64,000 nucleotides of DNA from GCA-2746605 sp963704835 (GCA_963704835.1 CAVPHW010000020.1:124001-188000); one strand, 5' to 3'. Shown: positions 1 through 8,833, counted from the first letter of the stretch. Notes: generated by a model not told the origin, from the sequence alone. A program made the numbers and translations.

Positions 1-112
1 TTGTTTTTATGTACCGGAAAGTTAAGTTATAAATTTAGTAATCTTTTTTAATATAATTGTTTCTCTTTTTTGGAATAAACTTTTGAATTAATTATATCTG
101 TCCAAAATAAAT

Positions 113-724
113 TTATAACAAACTAACAATTGTAACAATGCCTGAGAATATAATTAAACTTCCTGTAATTTTATTAATTCGTAAAGACCAACTCAAACTT
201 GCCTTTTCCTTAAAAATTGTAACTATTGAATTAAGAAGTAAAAACCATAGCATTGAACCTATCAAAACACCAAATGCAAGTACTGTTGCAGAAAAATGAT
301 TTAGTCCATTTGCTAATCCAAGTGCAGCAAAAACTGTAATAAATGCAAAAACTGTTAAAGGATTTGTAAGCGTAAGTAAAACAGTTGAAGCATATGATTT
401 TAACATTCCAGCACTGTTTAGTAGAATACTGTTAGTTTTTTGTTTTGTCAGAAAAATTTTTATACCTAAAATTAGAATAATTGTCCCTCCGATCAATCTT
501 ATCCAGATTCGCTGAGTATCAAGTGTATTTGAAATGATTGTAAGTCCGAATGCTGCAATACCGCCATATAAAAAATCTGCGGTTGCGCCACCAAGTCCAA
601 TTATCAATCCAGGTAATCTTCCTTTTGAAAGCGTTTGACGAATGCACAAAAAACCAATTGGTCCAATGGGCATAGCCAATGTAAAACCAACAAGAATCCC
701 TTTTAAGAAAATACTAAATTCCAT
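113..724 (-). CDS. LysE/RhtB-family amino-acid exporter
   Basis: Predicted inner-membrane exporter of amino acids or similar small metabolites, 203 residues, the usual length for the LysE/RhtB family. About six hydrophobic segments run the whole length. The N-terminus carries the family pattern: a first helix, then Met-Pro-Ile-Gly-Pro-Ile-Gly (about residues 18-24), then a Gly-rich stretch with an acidic residue (GGATAD, about 45-50). The last gene of the minus-strand block in this window; an 18-base-class gap of about 60 bases separates it from the small gene at 787-969, so co-transcription is possible. The substrate cannot be told from sequence. Confidence 0.85.
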   Translation of the reverse strand: MEFSIFLKGILVGFTLAMPIGPIGFLCIRQTLSKGRLPGLIIGLGGATADFLYGGIAAFGLTIISNTLDTQRIWIRLIGGTIILILGIKIFLTKQKTNSILLNSAGMLKSYASTVLLTLTNPLTVFAFITVFAALGLANGLNHFSATVLAFGVLIGSMLWFLLLNSIVTIFKEKASLSWSLRINKITGSLIIFSGIVTIVSLL

Positions 725-786
725 AATTCAATTTATTTGTGATTAGCATTTAAATTCCATTTACTCAAATTATCAAATTTCAGAAA

Positions 787-969
787 TTAGTTTACTGGTT
801 TTGTCACTACAATAAAATCTCTAATCGGAAGTAAGTAAGCGGCCCCATTGACTTTAAATTCAATTTCTGAAGTTCTTTTTTCAATTATAGTTGCAATATC
901 ACCTTGAATGAATCTATCTCTTCTATTTGTTGAAAGATAAGTACGTCTAAATTCTCTTTTCTTTTCCAT
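787..969 (-). CDS. Small basic protein of unknown function (60 aa)
   Basis: Unrecognised, 60 residues, soluble and rich in Arg/Lys near the N-terminus (RREF-like and NRRDR stretches), then a predicted beta-rich half ending in TKPVN. I chose the ATG at 969 because AGGATG lies nine bases upstream on the minus strand; a longer reading from 1002 lacks a good ribosome site. It is the first gene downstream of element copy 1 (1033-1066), so it is a candidate member of the shared regulon. No membrane segment or signal peptide is visible. Function unknown. Confidence 0.55.
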   Translation of the reverse strand: MEKKREFRRTYLSTNRRDRFIQGDIATIIEKRTSEIEFKVNGAAYLLPIRDFIVVTKPVN

Positions 970-1004
970 TATATTTACCATCCTATTATAATTATGGGTC
1001 ACTT

Positions 1005-1025
1005 AAAATCTATAAAATAGATTTT
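1005..1025. repeat. Short AT-rich palindrome
   Basis: Nine-base arms (AAAATCTAT and ATAGATTTT) around a three-base A spacer. It lies between the small gene at 787-969 and element copy 1. It could be an operator or leader hairpin, but in DNA this AT-rich it may be chance. Confidence 0.3.
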
Positions 1026-1032
1026 AATTAAT

Positions 1033-1066
1033 AAATAGTCCAATAGGATGAAAAGGGGACTACACC
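1033..1066 (-). promoter_or_regulatory. Conserved 34-bp upstream element, copy 1
   Basis: Minus-strand core matches GRTGTARYNCYYTTTTCATC (here with GG at positions 1-2 and TCCCC in the middle), followed after three bases by TTG, then C two bases later, then ATT. Its edge is 63 bases upstream of the ATG at 969. It is the most diverged of the four copies. A TATAAT sits at 985-990, but the exact spacing seen at the other three copies is not clearly kept (a TAGGAT at 980-985 would fit it). Confidence 0.6.
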
Positions 1067-1219
1067 GTTTGGGTGAATAAACTTGAACTTACTGATCAAA
1101 AAATCACAAGTATCATAAATATGTTCTTAATACAATTTACGCTACTCAATTGGTAAGAATTGATAAATTATTTACATAATCGTTCTCAGAATTATTTAAA
1201 AGTTGAAAACGTACAAATA

Positions 1220-1408
1220 TTATTGGATAGTAATATTCTTGAACCCTTCAATGAGTCCGAAAGCACTCAGCAACCAAAGAATCACTACGATAACCACCAC
1301 AGCATTCAAGATTTTCTTGATAGTAGACTGCATTGGGATGTAGTTGTTTATTAGCCATAAAACAACTCCAACCACAACCAATACTATTACTAATGAAATC
1401 AATGACAT
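1220..1408 (-). CDS. Small two-helix membrane protein, Thivi_2564 family
   Basis: A 62-residue integral membrane protein. An N-terminal helix (about residues 2-20, rich in Val/Leu) is followed by a short polar turn with NNYIPMQSTIKKILN, then a second helix (about 35-52). The turn and the second helix match the pattern I know for the Thivi_2564 family of small bacterial membrane proteins, whose role is unknown. The ATG at 1408 is preceded on the minus strand by AAGGAG, a good ribosome site. It lies in a block of other envelope/stress-type small genes. I found no copy of the 34-bp element upstream of it. Confidence 0.75.
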   Translation of the reverse strand: MSLISLVIVLVVVGVVLWLINNYIPMQSTIKKILNAVVVIVVILWLLSAFGLIEGFKNITIQ

Positions 1409-1498
1409 AGTATGCTCCTTAAATAATTTGTTTATTTACAAAATCAGCGCAGTGGGAAATTCTTCCTTTTTGTTAATGATTTTCTCGAATTAGATATT

Positions 1499-2041
1499 TT
1501 ATAAACCAAAAAGGAAACTTAGTGAAAGGACATAGAAATCACTTTTCTTATCACCAATGCCAGGAATACTATCAAAATCGTAGTCTAAAAATACATAACG
1601 AATATCACCAACAAATTTGGAGTTATTACCGACAGGCAGTTCAACGCCACCGCCAAAATGCCACCCAATTTTCTGTTTTGTTTTGTCAGCAACAAATGAG
1701 TATCTACTTTGATCATAATCGAAAGTTGTATTATACCAGCCAATGCCAATTGCACCATAAATTGTAGGGACAGGATAAAATAAAGCGGTTATCATTATTG
1801 GCCAGCTCTTAACCGACAAGGCTCCATTTAAGTATTCTTCCGTACGGTAGTTAATAGATACTTCAGCTCCAATACTTTGAGCTAATTTCAACCTTAAAGC
1901 CGCACCACCCATAAATTTTCCATCGTCGGCATCAATGGCTTTTTGAAAACCAATTTGTGGACCTAGGTAAGAGCCCTGTGCATTTACGTTTGATATGAAT
2001 AATGTGATTAACCCAATTATTAGAATTACTTTTTTGAACAT
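1499..2041 (-). CDS. Porin-like outer-membrane beta-barrel protein
   Basis: 180 residues. A signal peptide (about residues 1-21, ending ...SNVNA) precedes an eight-strand-type small barrel with alternating hydrophobic/aromatic stretches and a C-terminal barrel strand ending FLFGL. It contains a GWHFGGGVELPVG stretch typical of OmpA/OmpW-like small barrels, whose function is usually structural or adhesive; no specific family is certain. Upstream lie a weak sigma70-like promoter (2081-2109) and element copy 2 (2134-2167), which places the gene in the predicted regulon. AGAGG lies about five bases before the start on the minus strand. Confidence 0.7.
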   Translation of the reverse strand: MFKKVILIIGLITLFISNVNAQGSYLGPQIGFQKAIDADDGKFMGGAALRLKLAQSIGAEVSINYRTEEYLNGALSVKSWPIMITALFYPVPTIYGAIGIGWYNTTFDYDQSRYSFVADKTKQKIGWHFGGGVELPVGNNSKFVGDIRYVFLDYDFDSIPGIGDKKSDFYVLSLSFLFGL

Positions 2042-2080
2042 ATTAACCTCTTTTTAATTATTATTTTAACTATGTCTAGC

Positions 2081-2109
2081 ATTTTAAAAGATGTATACTG
2101 AAATCCATA
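2081..2109 (-). promoter_or_regulatory. Candidate activator-dependent promoter of the barrel gene
   Basis: On the minus strand a -35-like TATGGA (2104-2109, poor match) is 17 bases from a -10-like TAAAAT (2081-2086). The gap to element copy 2 is 24 bases, as at the other two well-matched copies. A poor -35 is what an activator-dependent promoter would show; this is inference. Confidence 0.4.
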
Positions 2110-2133
2110 ATAGCATCCACAGTATATTATAAA

Positions 2134-2167
2134 CAATTGGTCAACATGATGAAAAAGGAGCTACATC
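2134..2167 (-). promoter_or_regulatory. Conserved 34-bp upstream element, copy 2
   Basis: Minus-strand core GATGTAGCTCCTTTTTCATC, then after three bases TTGACC and AATTG. The copy ends two bases from the stop codon of the OmpA-like gene and 92 bases upstream of the barrel gene start at 2041. Confidence 0.7.
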
Positions 2168-2168
2168 T

Positions 2169-2840
2169 TTAGTTTAGTTTTCCCTTTTCAGCAGCATCTT
2201 TGAGAGCTTCATTCGCAAATATTGCAATCTCAACTCTTCTATTAAGACTTTTCCCTTCATTGGTATCATTAGATGCTACTGGTTCAGTTTCACCCAACCC
2301 AATAACTGACAGTCTTGGGGAATTAATTCCTTGTGTTTTTGTATAATCTGAAACTGACCTGGCTCTTTGTTCGGATAATGTTTGATTGTATTGTTCTGTA
2401 CCATCAAAATCGGTATGTCCTGTTACAAGAATATTAGTATTGGGATATTTATTAAGTATAACAGCAAGCTTATTAATATTTATTTTAGCTTGAGATTGAA
2501 GTAATGATGAATTGGTCGTAAATAAGATTCCTGAATCGAAAGTAATTTTTATACCTTCACCTACTCTCTCTATTTTTGCGCCTGCAATATCATTTTGCAT
2601 TTCTTCAGCTTGTTTATCCATGTAATTTCCAATCAGAACTCCGGCAGTACCACCTACAGCAGCGCCAATTATTGCTCCTAAAGCTGTATTCCCCAATTCA
2701 TTGCCAATTACTCCGCCAACAACACCACCGCTTACTCCACCAATGGCTCCACCTTTAACTGCATTACTTGCACTACAATTGTAAATAAAAAATGATAATG
2801 CAAATATGGAAATAAACATTATGCCTTTCACTTTAGTCAT
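2169..2840 (-). CDS. OmpA-like lipoprotein with glycine zipper
   Basis: 223 residues. The lipoprotein signal peptide ends in a lipobox with Cys22 (IYNC). A glycine-zipper segment follows (about residues 28-75, repeating small-residue GGxxGG patterns), then an OmpA C-terminal peptidoglycan-binding domain (about 95-213) with the family core TGHTDFDGT, the SEQRARSV helix and a closing NRRVEI. The protein probably anchors the outer membrane to peptidoglycan. Similar glycine-zipper/OmpA lipoproteins are common in envelope-stress gene sets, which fits the neighbours. The start at 2840 follows an AGAAC-type weak ribosome site; the signal peptide supports it. Confidence 0.85.
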   Translation of the reverse strand: MTKVKGIMFISIFALSFFIYNCSASNAVKGGAIGGVSGGVVGGVIGNELGNTALGAIIGAAVGGTAGVLIGNYMDKQAEEMQNDIAGAKIERVGEGIKITFDSGILFTTNSSLLQSQAKININKLAVILNKYPNTNILVTGHTDFDGTEQYNQTLSEQRARSVSDYTKTQGINSPRLSVIGLGETEPVASNDTNEGKSLNRRVEIAIFANEALKDAAEKGKLN

Positions 2841-2928
2841 TTTAGTTCTCCAATAATTAATTTTATTAAGTATTTAATTCATTACTACTAAACAAATATA
2901 ACTGAGTATATCTTATGTGGTTTTGCTC

Positions 2929-3426
2929 TTATTGAAAAAAATATCTAATTCCCACACCTGAATCGATTCCAAGCCCAGAAAGTGGGGTAATCTGAAAAAC
3001 CGGTACTAATTCTAAAAATATGTCTAAAGGTGTTGAGCGTGGAAGCCAAGCAATGCCAAACACGCCTCTTATACCTATTGAGCCGTCGTATCCGCCACCA
3101 GAGTTAAACCTGCCGCCAAGTCCATAATAAAGAGGAAATCTTTCACTTGAGCTTATTGCATTAAATGAGTGCCAAAGATAATCCATATGGAAATGGATGC
3201 GTCCGGTTTTATCATAATCGTATTTATGCGAAATGCGATCACCACCCACGGACACACCAAGACCAAAATCAAAAGCGTTTACTCTGGAGGTCCAAAGTTT
3301 TGCGCTCAATCCGGTTGGTTCTCCTAAAATAAGGCCCAACCCAAATCCCTGGTCTTGTGCTATAATTGGTTTTGTTAAGAGTATGAGTAAGACTAAAACT
3401 GTAGAAAATACAAAATAATTTTTCAT
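2929..3426 (-). CDS. Predicted small outer-membrane protein, family unknown
   Basis: 165 residues from the ATG at 3426, chosen because AAAGGA lies shortly upstream and the signal peptide (about residues 1-23, ending PIIAQ) starts there; a longer reading from 3447 adds seven residues. The mature part begins GFGLGLILGEPTGLSAKLW and is rich in Gly and aromatic residues in a beta-strand pattern, ending GIRYFFQ like a barrel terminus. It contains no catalytic motif I recognise. It is probably a small surface or outer-membrane protein of the envelope block. Confidence 0.6.
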   Translation of the reverse strand: MKNYFVFSTVLVLLILLTKPIIAQDQGFGLGLILGEPTGLSAKLWTSRVNAFDFGLGVSVGGDRISHKYDYDKTGRIHFHMDYLWHSFNAISSSERFPLYYGLGGRFNSGGGYDGSIGIRGVFGIAWLPRSTPLDIFLELVPVFQITPLSGLGIDSGVGIRYFFQ

Positions 3427-3659
3427 AATTATAATTCCTTTTATCATTTTTTAAGTTATTCTAGATTTAAATTGATCATTCCTAAATCACCATACTCTAA
3501 CAACAAACTATAAGAAGACACGAGACAAAACAATCTGCCAAAAGAGGGGAAAGAGTTATTCCTATTGGCCTTGATCAATTAGTTTGCTGAGTATAACTTT
3601 GAGTAAAATATAATTCCTTTTATAAAATTATATCCTATCAAGTCATTGCCGTAAAAGAT

Positions 3660-3812
3660 TTATTCTAGTACTTTTCGCCCACTAATTACTCTTAATAAGA
3701 CAATTATAATTGCGATTACAAGCAGAAAGTGAATAAATCCTCCCATTGTGTAGGAAGTAACGAATCCAAATATCCATAAAACAATTAGAACAACTGCGAT
3801 TGTGTATAACAT
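3660..3812 (-). CDS. Small membrane protein, lmo0937 family
   Basis: A 50-residue protein, too short for most gene callers. Two hydrophobic helices (about residues 3-20 and 26-42) are joined by TSYTMGGFIH, a hallmark of the lmo0937 family, and the tail is basic (RVISGRKVLE). The function is unknown; members are small membrane proteins often seen near stress genes. AAAGGA precedes the ATG. A good sigma70-like promoter (3832-3860) and element copy 3 (3886-3919) lie upstream, making this the cleanest example of the predicted regulon's promoter layout. Confidence 0.8.
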   Translation of the reverse strand: MLYTIAVVLIVLWIFGFVTSYTMGGFIHFLLVIAIIIVLLRVISGRKVLE

Positions 3813-3831
3813 AGTAAGTATCCTTTCTGAT

Positions 3832-3860
3832 TAAATATCAGTTTTTTAATTCTGTGTCAA
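3832..3860 (-). promoter_or_regulatory. Sigma70-like promoter of the lmo0937-like gene
   Basis: On the minus strand TTGACA (3855-3860) and TATTTA (3832-3837) are exactly 17 bases apart. A gap of 25 bases separates the -35 box from element copy 3. Confidence 0.6.
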
Positions 3861-3885
3861 AACTATTAAGAGAAATGATATCATT

Positions 3886-3919
3886 CAATAGAGCAAAGGG
3901 ATGAAAAAGGTATTACATC
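3886..3919 (-). promoter_or_regulatory. Conserved 34-bp upstream element, copy 3
   Basis: Minus-strand core GATGTAATACCTTTTTCATC, then CCT, TTGCTC and TATTG. It shares 18 of 20 core bases with copy 4. Its edge is 73 bases upstream of the lmo0937-like start. Confidence 0.7.
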
Positions 3920-4048
3920 TTTGAGGTGAGTTTATGGATTACTTATTCAAGATGTGGACTATCTACAGATAACTAATTATTCTATTATTGAGTTATAATT
4001 TTGCATTCATATTTTAAGCTATCAGCGTAATTTTAGACTATCATTTCA

Positions 4049-5059
4049 TTATGGTTCTACCGACTTTTCAGATCCGAGCAAAACCGAAATCCATTTCGTG
4101 CTTTCGCTGCTTTCAAATGCAAACTTCATTGTCATTGTAAGTGGGATGCATAAAATTGCACCGATCAAACCAAGGAGGTTTCCCCAAAATAATAATGAGA
4201 GAAAAACTACCAAAGTGGAAAGTCCGAGTTTTCTTCCCATCAACCATGTTTCAATTAGATTACCAATCACAAATCCAACAGCAATATTACCAGCAACAAC
4301 TAAAATAGCACTACCGGTTCCTAATTGAACTAAAGCTAAAAGTGCTGGTGGAACAGTAGATATGGCGGCACCAATATTAGGTACATAGTGCAGTAGAAAT
4401 GTTAAGAAACCCCATAGATAGGGAAATTGTACGCCTAATATCTGCATCCATATCGTGATTAGGATTCCTGCAATCAGGTTAATTATTGTTTTGATTACCA
4501 TATAACGTTTCATATCAATGATATATGTTGTAAACCGGGGGAACACTTGCTCAGGATCACCGAGTATTGTTCGCAGTTTTTTAGGGAAACTTGAGACTTC
4601 CAGTAATATAAATGTTACAGTGAGCAGAATAAGTACAAGATCTGATAGAGCAGAACTAACTCCAGATAGGAAGCCGGCAGTAAGATTCATTATTGCTTCA
4701 GGGTTGATATACTCGAGTAAAATTTTTTGCGTCCCTGAAAATCCTTTACTTCTTAAAAATGCACTAAGCTCCAGAACTTGTTCTCGAATGTGTGTTTGCA
4801 ATGAAGGGAGTTCTTCTGAAAAAGAGCTAATGGAAGAGCCGAATTGTAATCCGATCAGAATTAGGATAATTATCATAACTGTCATGACCATTAAAACTGC
4901 CAATCCTGAAGGAATGCTTTTCTCCTTTAACCAGAGTAAAGGCGGTGTTCCAAGCAGAGCGAGGAAAACAGAAACAAGTAACAGTACAACAACTGATTGG
5001 GCAAGGTATATCCCTGCTATTATTATTACAATTGCTGCCACGCTCAAAAGGATGTGCAT
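4049..5059 (-). CDS. AI-2E family transporter
   Basis: 336 residues with about seven or eight membrane helices and the AI-2E (TqsA/PerM/YdiK) layout: two N-terminal helices, an extracytoplasmic coiled region (about 75-130), then helices carrying YVPNIGAAISTVPPALLAL and NLIETWLMGRKLGLSTLVVFLSLLFWGNLLG, both characteristic. The family exports small molecules or ions; substrates differ. The start is uncertain. An ATG at 5090 in the next frame would give an N-terminus MTENNNPISW that joins this frame if one extra base near 5060 is removed, the same kind of defect seen in the genes that follow. Confidence 0.85.
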   Translation of the reverse strand: MHILLSVAAIVIIIAGIYLAQSVVVLLLVSVFLALLGTPPLLWLKEKSIPSGLAVLMVMTVMIIILILIGLQFGSSISSFSEELPSLQTHIREQVLELSAFLRSKGFSGTQKILLEYINPEAIMNLTAGFLSGVSSALSDLVLILLTVTFILLEVSSFPKKLRTILGDPEQVFPRFTTYIIDMKRYMVIKTIINLIAGILITIWMQILGVQFPYLWGFLTFLLHYVPNIGAAISTVPPALLALVQLGTGSAILVVAGNIAVGFVIGNLIETWLMGRKLGLSTLVVFLSLLFWGNLLGLIGAILCIPLTMTMKFAFESSESTKWISVLLGSEKSVEP

Positions 5060-5459
5060 TCCACGATATAGGATTATTATTTTCAGTCATAGATTTTTGA
5101 TAATTCTCATTTTATATTCAATAGTAAATTTCCAGTGTAGATATACTGTAAGTGAGCTTTATAATTCATCACTAAAGTCAATATTATTTTACCTTATTAA
5201 TAAGATGTATATAAGACTTTAGAATATTCTTTTGAAATTAGTGCGAATCGTGCAGTAACCAATTTTACTGCTCTCATGATAGTAGCAATTACGAGAATCA
5301 TTCTGCCCATTCGTAAGAAGTGACCATAGTCAAAAGACCATAGAAATAGCAAAAATTAATATAATAAGATATAACATAACATTTCTTCTAATTGTTGTTA
5401 CACGTTTTATTGGTGATAATATTTTAAATCTTTTTCAACAGATACTTCAGAATTATATA
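5060..5459. other. 400-base stretch without an intact gene
   Basis: AT-rich spacer between the AI-2E gene and the broken mlaD. The only coding-like signal is the interrupted small membrane ORF at 5197-5377, described separately. No tRNA, terminator or copy of the 34-bp element is visible. Confidence 0.5.
5197..5377 (-). pseudogene. Possible small membrane protein interrupted by +1 frameshift
   Basis: From the ATG at 5377 the first frame reads MLYLIILIFAISMVF and then stops. A second frame running through the same point reads YGHFLRMGRMILVIATIM and on to a stop at 5197. The total length is three times sixty plus one, as expected if one base is extra near 5330. Not recognised; it resembles the other tiny membrane proteins of this block. 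Weak evidence. Confidence 0.3.
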
Positions 5460-6198
5460 TTAAAAACCCCAAAGCAGCCAACTGCTTTTTGCTTTCTCCA
5501 TAAGTATTCTAAACCCAGTGGAACTTTCTTTCAAATTGACCAAAGTAGAATCAAAATTTTGATCGAAGCTTAATTGTGCATTGTCCATAAGATTTTTTAA
5601 TCCGACCGAACCCTGATCTAAATTAACAATTGCGGAGTTAAAATTTTTCGCCAATGTTTGATCCATTAATAGATCTTCCAATTGTTCCTTTTCCAGATTG
5701 TATATTGTTTGTTATCATAGATAAATCACGAGTGATATCGGAAGCATTATCAATAGTCGTTTTTAAGGAAAATAGAATATCGTCCATATTAATCGGCTGA
5801 ATGTTTCGATAAAATCATTGTTTTCAATTTCCTTTTTTTTGCCTGGTCCCGGATTTATAATTAAAATTTTATTCCCCATAAGTCCTTCTGATCCAATACT
5901 TGCGATTGCATCTTTCTTAATAAATTTTCGAGTGCTTTCATCAACTACGTATATCCACTTTCACGGAGGTATCACTAACGATGCTAATCTTTTCTACAGT
6001 TCCGACATTTATTCCGGAGAAGCGAACATTATTTCCTGCTTGAAGCCCGGCAACATCATTAAATATTCCGCTTACGCGAAAGGTACTTCTGAACAATTGC
6101 TGCTGTTCACCGATAAAATATATTCCTATCATTAATACCGCTATCCCAAGGGAAATAAATATTCCAAGCCTGATTTTATAAGTTGTATTTTTTTTCAT
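5460..6198 (-). pseudogene. mlaD: MlaD-like MCE-domain protein, frameshifted
   Basis: Periplasmic substrate-binding component of an Mla-type phospholipid transport system. From 6198: an N-terminal anchor helix (about residues 8-26) and an MCE domain (FRVSGIFNDVAGLQAGNNVRF core). The frame breaks near 5946 (one extra A in CGTAGTT), continues as VDESTRKFIKKDAIASIGSEG, is one base short near 5806 (GAAACATTCAGCC), and shifts back near 5690 (one extra base before LLMDQTLAKN). The C-terminal part ends in SSWLLWGF, as in full-length homologues. Residues across all three breaks stay family-like, so either the breaks are very recent or they are sequencing indels. Last gene of the mlaE-mlaF-mlaD order. 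Confidence 0.75.
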
Positions 6199-6228
6199 TT
6201 AATTTACTCTTATAATTTGATTTTCTTA

Positions 6229-7009
6229 TTAAATAAAAAATGATCTTACCCATGGATCCGCAGAATTTTCAAGATCGGTATAAGATCCTTCCGCAGCACA
6301 GATTCCATCTTTAATCACAATGATTCTATTTGCAGTGAGTCTGGCGCATTCAATATCGTGTGTAATTATTACAGAAGAAGTTTGATATTTATTTTGTACT
6401 TCCAATATTAGCTTACTAATTTCTTTCGATGTTATAGGATCCAGACCTGTTGTAGGCTCATCATAAAGCATTATTTCGGGTTTTAAAATCAAAGTTCGGG
6501 CTAATCCTAATCTTTTGCGCATACCACCGGAAAGTTCTGAAGGCGACATATCAATTGTATCTGAAAGTCCTACATTTAGCAATGCTTCTTTTACCAGCAG
6601 ATCCAATTTTTCTTTTGACATTGAATGTAATTGTTTTCTAAGCGGAAATTCAAGATTTTCTCTTACTGACATCGAATCGTACAAAGCACCGCTCTGAAAA
6701 AGGAAACCAATTTTTTTTTGTATTTCAATTAATTCTTTATTCTCCAATTCAGAAATATTCTTTCCAAGTATAAAAAGTTTACCCTCATCAATTTCAACTA
6801 ATCCTACAATACATTTAATAAGAACTGATTTGCCGGTTCCTGACTGACCAAGTATTACAAGATTTTCTCCTTTATAAATCACTAAATTAATATCTGTCAA
6901 CACCTGATTTTTACCGAAAGATTTACTTAATATGATCCATCTTAACGACGATGGTACCGTTTTGCTTATAACTATTTTCCGTTTTTATAAAGTTTGTATT
7001 AGTTGTCAT
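6229..7009 (-). pseudogene. mlaF: MlaF-like ABC ATPase with a frameshift near its N-terminus
   Basis: ATPase that powers MCE-type lipid transport. The intact body from 6903 has Walker A (GQSGTGKS), a Q-loop (FLFQSG), the family-typical signature LSGGMRKR, Walker B (IMLYDEPTTGLDP) and an H-loop (VIITHD). The natural start is probably the ATG at 7009 (MTTNTNFIKTENSYKQNG...VKMDH); removing one base (an A near 6928-6931) joins it to LSKSFGKNQVL and the rest. Total length is a multiple of three plus one. It sits 18 bases after mlaE. The alternative is a functional shorter protein from 6903, but that would lack the first beta strand. Confidence 0.75.
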
Positions 7010-7027
7010 ACTTAATCAATACTCAAT

Positions 7028-7841
7028 TTAGTTTTGAATCAAACTCGTAATTTGTACCGCAATCATATCTATTATAAAAACCATTAAAGATGCGAATACT
7101 ACAGCTGAGTTTGCCGCTTTCCCAACTCCTTCGGTGCCCTTATTTGAATTATATCCTTTATAACAGCTCATAAGTCCAATTGCAAATCCAAAGAAAAAGG
7201 TTTTTATGAATGCAGGGAAAAAATCCTGGAATTCAAGACTTTGAAATATCTGAGAAAAAAATAAGTGGGCACTTACATTTCCTTTTATGTTAACGCCGAC
7301 AAATGATCCCAACAAACCAACTGAGTCGGCAAAAATCACCAATATCGGAAGCATCAATGTTGCGGATAGTACTCTTGTAACAACAAGATATTTAAACGGA
7401 TTTGTGTCTGATACCTGCATAGCATCAATTTGTTCGGTTACATTCATCGATGCCAGTTCCGCCCCTATCCCAGACCCGACTTTTCCGGCAAAGATTAAAG
7501 CAGTTATAACAGGTCCTATTTCTCGTATAATTGATACTGCCACCATTGCTGGCAGCCAAGATTCTGCACCAAACTTTGCTAATGTTGGTCTTGACTGAAT
7601 AGTTAGCACAAGCCCAATTATAAAACCGGTTATTGCTACCAAAGGTAAAAGACTTGTAACCAATCAAAAAAGATTGCTTTATCAGCTCATTAAACTCATA
7701 CGGGGGTTTAAATACTTCTTTGAAGAAGCGCAAGGTAAATATTGTAATTGAATAGACTTCTAAAAAAAATTTGTCAAATACCGAATCAGAATAGATCTCT
7801 GAATGCATTATCTGTTTTGATTTCCACTTTCTGTTTTTCAT
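7028..7841 (-). pseudogene. mlaE: MlaE-like permease, frameshifted in a T run
   Basis: Inner-membrane permease of the MCE lipid transporter. The N-terminal part (from 7841) contains an amphipathic start and helix (FDKFFLEVYSITIFTLRFF), then YKS. The frame then changes at a four-base T run (7647-7650 on this strand); removing one T continues as LPLVAITGFIIGLVL and the complete permease domain, with GPVITALIFAGKVGSGIGAELASM and EQIDAMQV, signature stretches of the family. Length is a multiple of three plus one. Upstream gene of the mla-type operon. Homopolymer location makes a sequencing error plausible. Confidence 0.75.
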
Positions 7842-7954
7842 TGTGAGACTGCTTCAAATTTTCCTCTATTTGTGATATTTTTGAATATGTAAAAATATCT
7901 ACCCGGCAGATTTTCGCTTTCCAATATGTATTCTTATTCAAAACTTCAATCATG

Positions 7955-8082
7955 TTATTTAATCAAGAGCCCGGTATTCTTCTTTTCATTTTTCTTTTCT
8001 CTCTTTTCAGTCTTTTTTTCTTTCATAGTTTTTGCAGGCTTCTTTCTTAGAACCATTTTTGGTGCTTCTGACCTTTGCTCAT
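7955..8082 (-). pseudogene. Small Lys-rich MSKGQ-type protein, frameshifted
   Basis: From the ATG at 8082 the reading is MSKGQK and then an early stop; shifting the frame gives APKMVLRKKPAKTMKEKK followed by a Lys/Glu-rich tail ending NTGLLIK. The total is 128 bases, two over a multiple of three, as if one base was lost. AAAGGA lies upstream. I know similar short MSKG...KKPAKT...KEKRAEK proteins from related bacteria; their role is unknown. Confidence rests on the start plus the tail composition. Confidence 0.45.
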
Positions 8083-8143
8083 AATACTTTCCTTTTATTT
8101 TTGTTGAATAATTTTTTTCGACTCAAATAATATTATAAATATA

Positions 8144-8833
8144 TCAATTCTTAATTATTGAAATACTTTCGGTAACTTTTTTAAGAGTTAGATCTGTATA
8201 TGAATAGTTTGCAATTTCCAACCGAGTGTGTAATGCAAGCTTTTCCATAATATTGTGAATATGACTTTTGATGGTGTAAGTTGAAACATGCATCTTTTGA
8301 CTAATCTCCTTGTTGCTCAATCCATCACCTAGAAAAGTAATTACTTCTTGTTCACGCTTAGTCATTTTAACTGCTTCTTTTAACTTTGGTTTTCCTTCTC
8401 TTACTGCATGTTCAACAATTTGTGAAAATAGAGAATCAATTAAAATAGGAGGAAGAACTGTTGCTCCTTCTGCTACAGTTCTGATAGTTATTAAAAAGTC
8501 ATTTAGCGATGCATCTTTTAGAATAAAACCATTTGCACCGGCTTTTACATATTGCAAAATATCAGCCTGTACCGGTGCCAGATCCATTACAATAACTTTT
8601 GCTTCAGGAAACTCTTTTCTCACCAATTCTACAATATGTAAACTATTTTGACTTCGTAACCCCAAATCCAATAGAACCACATTAGGTTTTAGCTGCTGAA
8701 TTTTTGACAGAGTGTTTTTACTATCTCCAGATGCTGCAATAATAATTATGTCCTTGTGAGGTTTAAGAATAGAAAGTATTCCGTCTCTAAGAAGTTTGTT
8801 ATCTTCAATTAGTAACAAACGAATTTTTTTCAT
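8144..8833 (-). CDS. LuxR/NarL-family response regulator
   Basis: 229 residues. The receiver domain (about 1-120) has the acidic pair Glu10-Asp11, phospho-acceptor Asp56 (VVLLDLGL) and Lys106 (FILKDAS). The usual Thr/Ser switch position after beta-4 reads VMD, so Asp83 replaces it. The C-terminal LuxR helix-turn-helix (about 150-215) has MTKREQEV, GLSNKEISQKMHVS and TIKSHIHNIMEKL. No histidine kinase is nearby, so it is an orphan regulator. Its own upstream region has a promoter (8878-8906) and element copy 4 (8931-8964), so autoregulation is likely. AAAGAGG precedes the ATG. Paralogue of the next gene. Confidence 0.9.
   Translation of the reverse strand: MKKIRLLLIEDNKLLRDGILSILKPHKDIIIIAASGDSKNTLSKIQQLKPNVVLLDLGLRSQNSLHIVELVRKEFPEAKVIVMDLAPVQADILQYVKAGANGFILKDASLNDFLITIRTVAEGATVLPPILIDSLFSQIVEHAVREGKPKLKEAVKMTKREQEVITFLGDGLSNKEISQKMHVSTYTIKSHIHNIMEKLALHTRLEIANYSYTDLTLKKVTESISIIKN

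Noticed and set aside
1160..1354. Plus-strand open frame of 64 codons
   Set aside because: It is the antisense of the Thivi_2564-like gene, which has a ribosome site and family match.
3540..3566. A possible fifth copy of the 34-bp element upstream of the gene at 2929-3426
   Set aside because: Aligning GAGGGGAAAGAGTTATTCCT to the core gives only about eight matches of twenty, no better than expected in this base composition.
4518..5222. A 234-codon plus-strand open frame across the AI-2E region
   Set aside because: Antisense of a clear transporter gene; composition is not protein-like and there is no ribosome site.
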